Positions 28,241-39,700 of a stretch of 64,000 bases of DNA are shown here, piece after piece (position 1 is the first letter of the stretch; each line of letters starts with the position of its first letter). The position numbers were made by a program, and so were the translations under genes. Source of the DNA: Pyxidicoccus parkwaysis (lineage in GTDB: Bacteria; Myxococcota; Myxococcia; Myxococcales; Myxococcaceae); assembly GCF_017301735.1 (NCBI RefSeq), contig NZ_CP071090.1, forward strand, positions 7,182,001 through 7,246,000, written 5' to 3'. A model generated the notes under the pieces. That model was not told the DNA's origin. It saw only the letters and a list, made by a program, of their open reading frames with translations, and ran no database searches.

Positions 28241-31200
28241 CTATCTGCGACGCCGCTGGTGCAGCGCGCGCCGAGCAGCGCCTCGTGCCGCCACATCCTT
28301 CAGCGCCTGCGCCTCCCCACTGTCGCCGGAGAGGAACGTGGAGAGCGCGCGGATGGTCGGATAGCGGAACAGGTCCACCAGCGTCAGTGGCCGTTCCACC
28401 TTCGACTTCAGCTTCTCCAGCACCTGCACCATCAGCAGCGAGTGCCCGCCCAGGTCGGCAAACTTGTCCTCCACACCCACCTTGTCGAGCTTCAACACCT
28501 CCTGCCAGATGCCGGCGAGCATCGTCTCCGTCTCGCTCTCCGGGCGCGTGAAGCCTCCGCGCGCCTGTGCCTGCTCCGGCGCCGGCAGCGCCTTGCGGTC
28601 CACCTTCTTGTTCGGCGTCTGCGGGAACGCGCTCAGCGTGACGAAGGCTTGCGGCACCATGTAGTCTGGCAGCCGTGAGCGCAGGAAGTCGCGCAGCGCC
28701 TCCGACGCCGGAGGCTCGCCCGGCTTCGCGATGAGATACGCCACGAGCCGCTTGTCGCCCGGAGTGTCCTCGCGCACCACCACCACCGTCTCGCGCACCG
28801 CCGGGTGCTCGCCGAGCCGCGCCTCGATTTCGCCCAGCTCGATGCGGAACCCACGCACCTTCACCTGATGGTCCAGGCGGCCGATGAACTCCACCACGCC
28901 GTCCTGCCGCCACCGCGCCGCATCCCCCGTGCGGTACATGCGCGCGCCCGGCCGCGAGGAGAACGGGTCCGCGACGAAGCGCTCGCGGTCCAGCTCCGGC
29001 CGCTGGTGATAGCCGCGCACCACACCCGCGCCGCCGATGTACAGCTCACCCACCGCGCCGATGGGCAGCGGACGCCGCCGAGCATCCAGCACATGGAGCT
29101 GCGTGTTCGCGATGGGCGTGCCGATGGGCACTCCCTCTCCCACATTCTTCACCGCGTACGTCGAGGACCAGATGGTCGTCTCCGTGGGCCCGTACATGTT
29201 GAGCACGTCACCGGACACGACCTCGGAAAGCTGCCGAGCCAGGGGGACGGGGAAGGCCTCGCCGCCCACCATCATCTTCTTCAGCCGCGTCAGGCCCGCG
29301 CGAGCACGCTCCTCGGCCAGCAGCATGCTCGCCTGCGACGGCGTGCACTGGAGGTGCGTCACCGCGTGGCGCTCCAGCAGCGCGGGCACGGAGCCATCCA
29401 CCCCGTCATCCTCCACCGGCTTCACGCCCGCGCTGGCGTTGGAGCGCTGGAGCACCTGGGCCAGCAGCGGCAGGTGCTTCATCACCAACTCCGTCGGCAC
29501 GCCGAAGTCCACGAGGCAGGCCACCTCGTCCACGTCCATGCCCTTCAGCTTGTCGACGAAGGCGACGCAGGCATCCACGCTGCCGAAGAGGCCGGACGTC
29601 TGGAAGTAGCGCTCGAAGGAGAACTCGAGCAATGCGTCCATCTCCTCGGCGGAGAGGTTGTCGGTGCCGAAGTTGCCATTGGCCAGCGTCGTCTGCGCCT
29701 TGAACGCCGGGAAGCTCCAGGCAGCCTCCTTGATGAGGCTCACCGACGACTTGAGGTACGCCTTCATCGGGCCGCGCACCACCTCCTTCACCGAGGCCTC
29801 GGATTCACCGACGAAGGTGTGCAGCATCAGCGTCACCGTGCCCTGCCCCCGGTGGCCTGCCTTGCGCCACGTCTCACGGTAGAGGGCAATCTTCTGCGCG
29901 ACTTCCTCTGGCGTCTGGCCGAGCAGGTGCGTCAGCACGTGACAGCCCGCGCGCGCAGCCTCTTCGAATGTCTCCGGATTGCCGGCAGTGGTGACCCAGA
30001 TGGGCAACTCCTTCTGCACGGGCCTGGGCAGCGTGCGCAGCTTCACCGTGCCGCCGGTGCCGCTCTTCGTCTCCAGCGTCTCGCCGCGCCACAGCCTGCG
30101 CACGTCTTCGATTTGCTGGAACATGACGCGCTTGCGGCCCGCGAAGTTCTCCGGCCGCAGCGCGAAGTCATTGGGCTGCCAGCCCGCCGCGAACGAGATG
30201 CCCACGCGGCCGTGGGAGATGTTGTCCACCACGGCCCAGTCCTCGGCGATGCGCAGCGTGGGGTGCAGCGGCGACACGAGGCTGCCCGCACGGAGCTGCA
30301 CGTTGCGAGTCACCGCCGCCAGAGCCGCCGACGTCACCGCCGGGTTGGGGAACAGTCCGCCGAAGGCATGGAAGTGCCGCTCCGGCGTCCACACCGCGCG
30401 GAAGCCATTCGCGTCCGCGAAGCGCGCGCTCTCCAGCAGCAAATCGTAGCGCCCCTCGGGCCGCTCGCCCTCGTCGCTGGAGAAGTAGAAGAGGCTGAAG
30501 TCCATCGCGCGCGAGCCGTGCTTCCCCTCCTGCGCGCCGCCGTGCCGCTCCGCGTGGATGACCACCGTGAAGCCACGGGTGAGCGTCCACAGGAGCTCCA
30601 GCACGGAGATGTCGAAGTTGAGGCTGGTGACGGCGAGCCACGTGCCACGCTCCGTGCCCAGGCGCTCGTCCATGCCGAGGCCGAAGTTCACGAAGTTGCG
30701 GTGCTCAATCATCACGCCCTTCGGGCGGCCCGTGCTGCCGGAGGTGTAGATGACATACGCAAGGCTGTCGGGCCCGGCCGGAGGCGTCTGAGCATCTTCG
30801 GAAGCAGCAATGCGCTCCCACGCCGAGTCCACCGCGAGCACCTGCCGCGCGGCCCGGGGCACCTGCGCGAGCAACCGCTCCTGCGTGAGCACCAGATGGC
30901 AGCCCGAGTCCTCCACCATGAAGGCGATGCGCTCCGCCGGGTACGCCGGGTCCAGCGGCACGTAGCAACCGCCCGCCTTGTGGGTGGCCACCACGCCCAC
31001 CATCATCTCCAGTGAGCGCTCCATGAAGATGCCCACGCGCACGTCGCGGCCCACACCCGCGCCGCGCAGATGGCGGGCGAGCTCGTCGCTGCGCTCATCC
31101 AGCTCGCGATACGTCAGCGACGTGCCCCGGCAGATGAGGGCCGTCGCGTCAGGAGTGCGCTGTGCCTGAGCCCGGAAGAGCGAATGGAAGGTGGCGTCCC

Positions 31201-32908
31201 CAGGTAGCTCGCGGGTGGTGTCGTTCCACTTCGCGAGCAGCGCACGCTCCTCCGCGCCCAGCAGGTCGTGCTCGTCCAGGGGCCTGCCAGGAGATTCACG
31301 CAGTGACGCGAGGAACGCGGAGAGCTGGCGAGACAGTTCGGAGACGCGGCCCTGCTCCACCCGTGAGGCGTCGAAGAGCCACTGCGCCTGGGTGCCCTCC
31401 GCGTCCACGACGACGGTGAGCGCCGCGCCGGGCACGGCATGGCCCAGCTCCCCCGGCGCGGAGATGCGCAGGGCGACGGGATAAGCCACTTCACCCATGT
31501 GGCGCGACAGCCCGGCGAGCTGAGGTGAGCGGCCGAGCAAATCCCTCGACATGACGCCCTTCTCGCGAAGCTGCGCCAGCGCCTTGCGGAATGCGGATGC
31601 CGCGGCCTCCGGCGCCTCCTTCATCGGCAGCGCCAACCGGAGCGGGAGCTGCGAGGCGAAGAAGCCCTCCACGTCCCGCACCCGAGCGCGCGTACCGGAG
31701 TCACTGAAGCCCACGTCGAAGCGCGGCTCGGGAGACAGGCGCGACAGGAAGGCCGCAGCGGTGAAGAGGAGCCGCTCGTCGGGCGGCAGGTCCGAAGCCC
31801 AGCCCGAGGCAACCTCGCTGACAGAGAGCGTCAGCGAGTGCGTGCCCTCCTCCTTCGAGCTTCCGCCCAGGAACGGCAGGTCCGGAGGCGCCAGCGTCTC
31901 CAACCGCCCGAGGAAGAACGCCTCCGCCTTGCCCGCCACCGTGCCCACTTCAGTCAAGCGCGCGAGCAACTCCGGAGAGACCGGCTGCAGCAAATCACCC
32001 ACCGCGAGGTTGCGCGAGCCCAGCAACTCGGCCCACGACAGCGGCGCGCCGCACAGTCCCTTCGGCCCCTTCAACACGAGGTCGCCACCGCCGAAGGCCA
32101 GCGTCAGCGCGTCGCCCTCAATCGCGACGATGTAGCCCGGGCTCGCGTCGGAGCCCTCCTCCACCCGGAGCGCTTCGGACACGGCCACCGGCGCGCTGCC
32201 CAGCCACAGCTTCGCGAAGGCGAGCGGGTTGGGATAGCCACCGTAGTCCAGCGCCGCCACCAGCGCGCGCGCATCCTCCACGTCGCCATGCGGGTCCAAC
32301 AGCGCCGCCGCGTCCGGCCGCTTCGCCATGCCGAAGTAGCTGCGCCGGGAGAAGTCCTGCTCGACGGAATCCACGCGGCCTTCGACGAGCTCGGCGGCCA
32401 GCTCCGCGAAGGTCTCCATGCCCAGCGTGTAGCAGCGCGCGTTGAGGCTGAAGGCCGTCTCGTTGGGCGCGAGCTCGAAGAGGCGCTGCTTGAGGATGCG
32501 CCCCTTGTCCGCGCCCGAGGTCATCTCGTGCCACGTGACGCCGTGCTGGGACTCGCGGTGCAGCAGCGCCCACGAGGTGACGTTGAGGCCCGCGTAGCGC
32601 GGCAGCGGACCGTCGTGGAAGTTGATGGCCATGCGACGCGGAAGCCGCAGCACCTCGTCCTTCACCAGGCTCAGGTTGACGATGCTGAAGAGCCAGTCGA
32701 AGGGCGTGGCGGAGAGGAAGGGCAGCACTCCGTCCCCAGGCGGCACGTGTTGAATGCCCTGGGCCTCCGCCCACTTCTGGAGGGACGGCTCGCGGGTGAC
32801 GAGCCCGAGAATCCGCACGCCGTGCTCCTGGAGCGCCTCGGCGCAGGGGACGACGAGGGTGCCCTCTCCGATGATGAAGCAGGAAGGCGACTCGACGGTC
32901 GCGGTCAT
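28241..32908 (-). CDS. NRPS: formyltransferase - partial condensation - adenylation interrupted by luciferase-like monooxygenase - carrier
   Basis: The protein has 1,555 residues; ATG 32908 overlaps the preceding hydrolase stop by 4 bp. Residues about 1-300 are a formyltransferase domain with the Asn-His pair (INFHDGPLPRYAGLN) and the catalytic Asp (GADKGRIL). About 345-545 resemble only the C-terminal half of a condensation domain; no HHxxxDG is present. Adenylation starts near 570 (IYTSGSTGRPKGV near 719, FDISVLELLW). It is interrupted at about 799-1129 by a luciferase-like monooxygenase of the natural-product type (TPERHFHAFGGLFPNP, GISFAAGWQPNDFALRPENF). It then resumes (MYGPTETTIW, YRTGDAARW, NKKVDRKALP). 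A carrier domain follows (DLGGHSLLMVQ, Ser near 1484). Hand alignment of the specificity pocket gives D-I-L-Q-M-G-M-I-W, close to the glycine code DILQLGLIW. The module probably activates glycine, formylates and/or oxidises it, and passes it to the adjacent PKS. Confidence 0.9.
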   Translation of the reverse strand: MTATVESPSCFIIGEGTLVVPCAEALQEHGVRILGLVTREPSLQKWAEAQGIQHVPPGDGVLPFLSATPFDWLFSIVNLSLVKDEVLRLPRRMAINFHDGPLPRYAGLNVTSWALLHRESQHGVTWHEMTSGADKGRILKQRLFELAPNETAFSLNARCYTLGMETFAELAAELVEGRVDSVEQDFSRRSYFGMAKRPDAAALLDPHGDVEDARALVAALDYGGYPNPLAFAKLWLGSAPVAVSEALRVEEGSDASPGYIVAIEGDALTLAFGGGDLVLKGPKGLCGAPLSWAELLGSRNLAVGDLLQPVSPELLARLTEVGTVAGKAEAFFLGRLETLAPPDLPFLGGSSKEEGTHSLTLSVSEVASGWASDLPPDERLLFTAAAFLSRLSPEPRFDVGFSDSGTRARVRDVEGFFASQLPLRLALPMKEAPEAAASAFRKALAQLREKGVMSRDLLGRSPQLAGLSRHMGEVAYPVALRISAPGELGHAVPGAALTVVVDAEGTQAQWLFDASRVEQGRVSELSRQLSAFLASLRESPGRPLDEHDLLGAEERALLAKWNDTTRELPGDATFHSLFRAQAQRTPDATALICRGTSLTYRELDERSDELARHLRGAGVGRDVRVGIFMERSLEMMVGVVATHKAGGCYVPLDPAYPAERIAFMVEDSGCHLVLTQERLLAQVPRAARQVLAVDSAWERIAASEDAQTPPAGPDSLAYVIYTSGSTGRPKGVMIEHRNFVNFGLGMDERLGTERGTWLAVTSLNFDISVLELLWTLTRGFTVVIHAERHGGAQEGKHGSRAMDFSLFYFSSDEGERPEGRYDLLLESARFADANGFRAVWTPERHFHAFGGLFPNPAVTSAALAAVTRNVQLRAGSLVSPLHPTLRIAEDWAVVDNISHGRVGISFAAGWQPNDFALRPENFAGRKRVMFQQIEDVRRLWRGETLETKSGTGGTVKLRTLPRPVQKELPIWVTTAGNPETFEEAARAGCHVLTHLLGQTPEEVAQKIALYRETWRKAGHRGQGTVTLMLHTFVGESEASVKEVVRGPMKAYLKSSVSLIKEAAWSFPAFKAQTTLANGNFGTDNLSAEEMDALLEFSFERYFQTSGLFGSVDACVAFVDKLKGMDVDEVACLVDFGVPTELVMKHLPLLAQVLQRSNASAGVKPVEDDGVDGSVPALLERHAVTHLQCTPSQASMLLAEERARAGLTRLKKMMVGGEAFPVPLARQLSEVVSGDVLNMYGPTETTIWSSTYAVKNVGEGVPIGTPIANTQLHVLDARRRPLPIGAVGELYIGGAGVVRGYHQRPELDRERFVADPFSSRPGARMYRTGDAARWRQDGVVEFIGRLDHQVKVRGFRIELGEIEARLGEHPAVRETVVVVREDTPGDKRLVAYLIAKPGEPPASEALRDFLRSRLPDYMVPQAFVTLSAFPQTPNKKVDRKALPAPEQAQARGGFTRPESETETMLAGIWQEVLKLDKVGVEDKFADLGGHSLLMVQVLEKLKSKVERPLTLVDLFRYPTIRALSTFLSGDSGEAQALKDVAARGAARRALHQRRRR

Positions 32909-33738
32909 TCAGTGACTCCGGACTGCGAGAAGGATTTCGAGGCCTCGGCGAGGGCGGCGGGATGCTTCAGCAACTCCGCGTGCCCCACGCCCTGGAAGGA
33001 GTGGAAGGGCGCTCCCAGCCTGCGCGCGAGCTCTTCACCATGAGCCGGAGGCAGCGCCGCATCCGCCAGTCCATGCAGCACCCGGACGGGCGGCAGGCCC
33101 TCGGACACGAGCGAGAGGTTGTCGTAGCGGTCCGGCGTGCGCAGCAGGCCGCACAGCCCCTTGTCCGTCACATCCATCAACGTGAAGGGAGCAAGGAGCA
33201 CGACACCTCGTGCTGGCCGCCCATCCTTCGCCAGCGCGTGCGCCGCCGCGAGCGCCGCGTTGCTCCCCATGGAGAAGCCCACGAGCTGGAGCTCTTCCGG
33301 CCGGTGCGTGGCGACGAGCCAGCGCACCGCCGCCTCCGCCCCAGCACGAAGCGACTGCGGTGACGGCCTGCCAGGAGAGCCATCGAAGCCCGGCGGTGCA
33401 ACCGCCGCGAGCCCGAAGCCACGCCCGGCATCCAGCGCCTCCAGCACGGAGCGCGCCTCTTCCAGATAGCCGGGGCCGTTGCCTCCGAAGAAGACCAGCC
33501 ACCGCGTCTGGCCCGGCGCGGGAGCCCGCGTCAGCGCGCGCTGGCGCGGCGGCCCATTGACATCGCTCAGCGTCCATCCACCCGCAGTGAGCCGTGCCTC
33601 CGAGCCGGAGGCCAGGGGCGCACCGTCATAGGGAAACGGCCCGGGCGCCTCCGAGCGTCTGTCCAGCCAACCGAACTTCAACACGACGCCCCCCAGGGCG
33701 GCCGCGAGCGCCGCCACGCCCATGTCCCGGCGATTCAC
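32905..33738 (-). CDS. Alpha/beta hydrolase between the PKS and NRPS genes
   Basis: The protein has 277 residues. Its ATG overlaps the PKS stop by 4 bp and its stop overlaps the NRPS start by 4 bp, so the three genes are translationally coupled. The nucleophile elbow is GFSMGSNAALAAAHALA; a likely acid Asp lies in GLADAALPP and the His in GVGHAELLKHP. The N-terminus (MNRRDMGVAALAAALGG) carries two Arg before a hydrophobic segment, suggesting a membrane anchor or signal (a weak twin-arginine resemblance). It could act as a proofreading thioesterase or a product-modifying hydrolase; the substrate is not visible. Confidence 0.85.
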   Translation of the reverse strand: MNRRDMGVAALAAALGGVVLKFGWLDRRSEAPGPFPYDGAPLASGSEARLTAGGWTLSDVNGPPRQRALTRAPAPGQTRWLVFFGGNGPGYLEEARSVLEALDAGRGFGLAAVAPPGFDGSPGRPSPQSLRAGAEAAVRWLVATHRPEELQLVGFSMGSNAALAAAHALAKDGRPARGVVLLAPFTLMDVTDKGLCGLLRTPDRYDNLSLVSEGLPPVRVLHGLADAALPPAHGEELARRLGAPFHSFQGVGHAELLKHPAALAEASKSFSQSGVTE

Positions 33739-36700
33739 TTGCGGCCCACCTGTTGTGCTTCGTCCAGCGCCGCGCGCAGCAGGCCACCGAGGATGTGGAC
33801 GTTGGGCTCGCGCACCAGGCTGTCATGGTCGCCGGGCACCTCGCGGATGCGCAGCGACGGCACCAGCGGCGCCCAGCCCAACGTCGCGCCCATGTGCGAG
33901 TAGATGGGGTTGACGTCCTGCGCGCGGAACAGCGTCACCGTCCCGGAGTAGGGGCGCGGGGTGTAGCGGCTCGACAGGAGCTGGAAGCGCTCGGTGAGCT
34001 GGAGGTCTCGTAGCTCGATGGGCAGCGGCTCACCGCGCTGCTCGTACCAGCGCAGCTTGATGGAGTTGATGAGCCGGTTGCCGTCGCGCTCCACCTTCTT
34101 GCGCAACCGGTCCTTGAGGTAGGCCGCCGCGCCCTCGTCGAGCACTGCGCGCATGCGCTCGTCGAAGGTGAGCCGCCGCTCCTGGGTGGCGGGATGGAAG
34201 GTGTCGAGGAAGGCGAGCAGCGCCACCTCTTCGCCCTGCTCGCGCAGCCGCTGCGCCATCTCGTAGGCGACGACGCCTCCGCCGGAGTATCCACCGAGCA
34301 GGTAGGGGCCGCGCGGCCTCAACTGGCGGATGCCCTCCAGGTAGATGTTCGCCATCTCCTCGATGCTGTCCGCGGGCGGGAGCTTTCCGTCCACGCCGCG
34401 CGCCTGGAGCCCGTAGAAGGGCTGCTCCTTTCCGAGCGAGGCCGCGAGGTCGCGGAAGTTGAGGACGTTGCCGCCCGCACCGTGCACGCAGAAGAACGGA
34501 ATGCCAGAGCCGCCCTTCTGGATGGCGACGAGCGGCGTCCACTCCTTCGACACGGGCGCGGAGGCCACAGGGGCCGGTGTGCCCGGAACGGTGTCCGGCG
34601 TGAAGGGAATCCCGGCCGCCTCGCGCACGAGCGCCGCGCACTGCTCCAGCGTAGGGGCCTCGAACAGCGTGGCCAGCGTCAGGTCCGCGCCGAGCAGCTT
34701 CTTGATGCGCGCGAACAGGCGCACCGCGATGAGCGAATGCCCGCCGAGGTCGAAGAAGTTGTCCTTGAGCCCCACCCTCGGGACGCCGAGCAACTGCTGC
34801 CAGAGCTCCGCGAGCTTGCGCTCCACGTCGTCGCGCGGAGCGTCCGCGGCCGAGGCCTGCTGTGCCGTGACCGCACCTTGCTGCGCGGCCACGGGCTTCT
34901 CCGCCTCCTGCTTCGGACGCAGGCGCGCCGCCAGTCCGTGCAGGTCCATGGAGCTGACGAACAACGCCGACGTACCGGCAAGGGACAGCGCGCGCAGGAA
35001 GACCTCCTGGCCCTCGGCGGGCTTGATGCCCAGCGGCAGCCACGTCTCCAGCAGCGAGCCCTTCTTCTGCGGCGAGCGGCCGAAGCGCTTCGCCTCGACG
35101 GCGGCGACGAGGTAGCCCTCGATGGAGCAGAAGACACGGCCGTCCGAGTCACACAGGGTGACGTCGAGCAGCGCCCCACGACCCTCCTCCTGGCGCACGC
35201 GCACGTGGCTCAGCGCCACCTCGGGCCACGGTCCCCATACGCGCAGGTGCCGGTAGGAGACTGGCACGTGCAGCTTCCCGGGCTGCACCGCATCCGGCAG
35301 CAGCGAGAAGGCGAAGCCGGAGGCAATGTCCAGCAGCCCGGGCGGCAACGCATACGTCGCCAGGTCTCCGAGCAGCGCGCGAGGAAGCTCCAGTCGCGCG
35401 AGCGCCTCGGATGCACCGAAGCCCGCCGAGCGCAGCACCTTCCAGCGCGGCCCGAAGGCAATGAGTGAGTCCTGCGGCAGGACCTGTTCGCCTTCTCCGA
35501 ACGTGAGCGGCCGCACCGTGCAGCGCGAGCGCACCGTGCTCACATCCAGCGGCGCGGGAGGTCCCTCCACCGCTGCACCCAGGCGCGCGGTGGCATGCTC
35601 CACCCAGGCGCTACCGGCGGCACGGCTCGAGACGCGGAATGTGAAGCCATCACCCTCCGAAGCCAGCGCCACCTCCACCTCGCGCACCTCGCCATCAGGC
35701 ACGTCGAGCGGCGCGACGAAGGCGAGATGGTCCACGTGCAGCGACGCGCCCGGACGCACCGTCTCCCAGGCCGCGCGCGCCAGTTCCACGTAGCCCGTGC
35801 CCGGAAGCACCGGCCCGCCGCCGCGCATGCGGTGCTCATCCAGCACCCACAGGGCCTTCGCGTCGTAGATGGCACGGAAGACATGCTGGCCCTCGGGAGC
35901 GTCCACGCGCCGCTGCAACAGCGGGTGGGCCACCGACTCGCCCGGAGGAAGCCGGGGCGCCACCTGGGCCGCGGCCATGCCCACCTCCTGCCAGACACCC
36001 CACCCCAGCGCGAGCGCACGCTTCGCCGTGCCGGAAGCCTCCAGTCGCGCCGCCTGGGCCAGCAGGAACGCATTGGCCGCGACGTAGTCCACCTGTCCCG
36101 GAGGACCGAGGTGCGCGCTCGTCGAGGAGAAGCTCACGAAGAAGTCGAGCTGTGCGCCGCGCAGCGCCTCCTCCAGCGCGAGCGCACCGAGCGCCTTGGG
36201 CGCAAGCACCCGCAGCGCCGAGTCCCGAGTCTTCGACTCCAGCGGCCCGTCTTCGAGCCCACCCGCCGCATGCACCACTCCATGCAGCGCACCGAAGCGC
36301 GACTTCACCTCGGCGATGGCGGCCCGGAGCTGGCCCGCGTCCGAAGTGTCCGCCTTGAGCAACAGGACCTCGGCACCCAGGCCCTCCAGCGTGCGCTGCA
36401 CCTCCGCATGCGAGGCACTGGCAGCGGAGCGGGACACGAGCGCGAGCCGGGCCTTCGCCTTGCGCGCGAACAACTCCGCGAGCGTCCGGCCGATGCCACC
36501 GAGTCCGCCGGTGATGAGGTACACGCCGCGCTCACGCAGGGGCGTCGGTGCCTCCTGCAACGCGGTCCGCTCCAACACCTGCACGAGCCTGCGGCCACCG
36601 CGTAGCGCCACCGGCACGTCCACCTCCGCGCGCAGCAACTCGTCCGCCAGCTCGCGGGCCTGCGTCGCCGGAGCGGCGCTCACGTCGACATCCACCGCGC

Positions 36701-39700
36701 GTGCGGACAGCTCGGGCAGCTCCTTCGGCGCCACGAGGACCGGACCGAAGGCCAGTGCCTGCTCGGGCGTCCGCGCGGGCCCATCCACCGCCATGCCGCC
36801 CCGCATCACCCGCACGTAGCGCAGCCCGGCGGGCAGAGACTCGGCCGTCAGCGACTGCATCAGCGCGAGCGGCGTGAGGAAGTGACGCGACACCGCGCGC
36901 TCCCATGCCCCCGCGTCCACGCCCGGCAGGTCCACCAACCTCTGAGGCACACGCCCCTCCGCGCCCAGCGCATCCCAAAGCGCTTCCCAGTCCTCGCGCG
37001 CATCGGGCCGCAGGGTGAACGCCCCATCCGGCCTCCGAGCGAACGCCTCACCCGGGAACACCCGCTGCACACGCGCGCCTCGGGCCGCCAGCTCGCGAGA
37101 CAGTTCCTCCGCGAGCGGCTCCTCCTCCGTCAGCAACAGCCAGCGCTCGTTCTCCGCCGGAGCCTCCGGCCTGGGCCCGGGCTGCTCGCGGAAGCGCGGC
37201 ACATAGCCCCACCGCGACACATCCTCCTCGCGCACCAGCGGACGCTCGCCCTCGCGCCGGGCCATGAAGTAGCCCGTGCCCGGCTCCACCCAGTGGCGCT
37301 CGCGCTCGAAGGCATAGGTCGGCAGGCCCACGCGCCGCCGCTTCTGCCCCGCGAAGAGCGCCGCCGCGTCCAGATTCACTCCGCTCGCCCACAGGCGTCC
37401 CAGCGCGAGCTGGAAGAAGGCCAGGTCCGCGACGGTGTCATTCGGGTGCCGCAGCGAAGGCACGAGCCCCTCGGCCAGGGGCTTCTCTCCCTGCGCCCGT
37501 AGCAGCGACAGCAGCGTCTGCCCCGGCCCCACCTCCAGGTACACGCGGGCCTTGTCCGCGAGGAGCACGCCCGCCCCTTCCGCGAAGCGCACCGGCTGGC
37601 GCAGATGGCGCACCCAGTAGTCGGGAGACGTGGCCTCCTCGGGCGCAACCCACGTCCCCGTGACGTTGGAGACCCACGGCATCTTCGGCGCGGAGAGGCG
37701 CACCTTCGTCGTCAGGTACTCACGGAAGGGCGCCAGAATCGGCTCCAGCATCCGCGAGTGCGCGGCGACACGGATGTGCAGGCGCCGGGCCTCCACCTCG
37801 CGCGCCTTCAACTGTGCCTCCAGCGCGTCGATGGCCGCCACCTCGCCCGACACGAGGCACAGCCCCGGCGCATTGTGCGCGCCCAGGTCCAACCCCGGCC
37901 CGAGCAGTGGCTTCAACTCCGCCTCGGGCAACTCCACGCTGAGCATGGCCCCAGCAGGGAGCCCGTCGAAGAGCCGCCCCCGGCACGCGACGATTCCCAA
38001 CGCGTCCTTCACGGAGAACACGCCGGCAAGCTGGGCACACGCGTACTCGCCCATGCTGTGCCCCAGGCACGCGGCGGGCGTCACCCCACGCGACCTCCAC
38101 AGCGCGGCCAGCGCCAGCTCCACGGACAGCAGCGCCGGCAGTGCATACGTCGCCTGCTCGAGCTGCTCACGGGCCTCCGCCTCCTTGCCGGCCTCGGGGA
38201 ACAGCAGCGGGCGCAGCTTCAATGACTCGTGCTGCTCCAGCAGAGACAGGCACTCATCCAGCGCGCGGCGGAACACGGGCTCCTGCTCGTAGAGCCCCTT
38301 CGCCATGCCCGGGTACTGCGCGCCGCCGCCGGGGAACAGGAACACCACCGAGCGTCCCTCGGCCTCGGTGTGGGCCTGCGCCGTGCGGGCCGGCTCGGGC
38401 TGTTCCAAGAGGCGGACAGCCTCCTCGCGCGAGGCCGCCACCACCGCGCGCCGGTGCGCGAAGCGGCGCCGCCCCGTCAGCAGCGTGAAGGACACATCTC
38501 CGAGGTTCGGCGCCCCCTCCTCTCCCAACCGCTGCGCGAGCCGGCGGCTTGCACGCTCCAGCGCGGCCGGTGTGCGGGCGGACAACCAGAGCGTCTCGAA
38601 GGGACGCGCAGCGGACGTCGCGGGCTGCGCCGGAGCCTCCTCCAGGATGACGTGCGCGTTGGTGCCGCCCACGCCCAGCGAGTTCACCGCCGCGCGCCGG
38701 GGCCGGCCTCCCTTGGCCGTCCACTCGCGCAGCGTGGCATTCACCACGAACGGCGTGCGCGCGAAGTCGATTTGCGGATTCGGCTTCTCGAAGTGGAGGC
38801 TCGGCGCGAGCTGCCGGTGCCGCAGCATCTGGATGACCTTGATGAAGCTCGCCACGCCGGCCGCCGTGTCCAGGTGGCCGATGTTCGTCTTCACCGAGCC
38901 GATGCGGCAGTACCCGCTCTTCTGCGTCTGCGTGCGAAAGGCCTGGGTGAGCGCGGTGATTTCAATCGGGTCGCCCACCGGCGTGCCCGTGCCGTGGCAC
39001 TCGACGTAGTCGATGTGATCCGCGCTGACGCCGGAGACATTGAGCGCCTCCACCACCGCATCCGCCTGCCCGTCCACGGACGGCGCGAGGTAGCCCACCT
39101 TGCGCGCGCCATCGTTGTTCACCGCACTGCCCTTCACCACCGCGTACACGGTGTCGCCATCTGCCAGCGCGTCCTCCAGCCGGCGCAGCGCCACCACGCC
39201 CACGCCGCTGCCGAAGAGCGTCCCCTGCGAGCGGTGGTCGAACGCGCGGCAGTGCCCGTCCGGAGAGAGGATTTCCCCCTCCTGGTACAGGTAGCCCCGG
39301 TAGTGCGGCAGCTCCAGCGTGACGCCGCCCGCGAGGGCCAAATCACACTCGCGCGCCAGCAGGCTCTGCACCGCCGAGTGGATGGCCACCAGCGACGTGG
39401 AGCACGCCGTCTGCACGTTGACGCTGGGCCCGCGCAAGTCGAGGCAATACGAGACGCGCGTGGTGAGGAAGTCCTTGTCGTTGCCCGTGTGCCGCGCGAG
39501 GAACAGGCCCACCTGCTCCATCAACCGCGGGTTCGTGAAGAGGTGGTACGGCATGTACGCATTCATGCCGGAGCCGCCGAAGACGCCGATGGGGCCCTTG
39601 AAGGACTCGGGCAGGTGGCCGCAGTGCTCCAGCGCCTCCCAGCACACCTCCAGGAAGTGCCGGTGCTGCGGGTCCAGGATGGACGCCTCGCGCGGGCTGA

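Noticed and set aside
27375-28913. Long version (512 codons) of the gene downstream of the NRPS
   Set aside because: The extension overlaps the NRPS in another frame; ATG 28187 gives a sensible protein of 270 residues.
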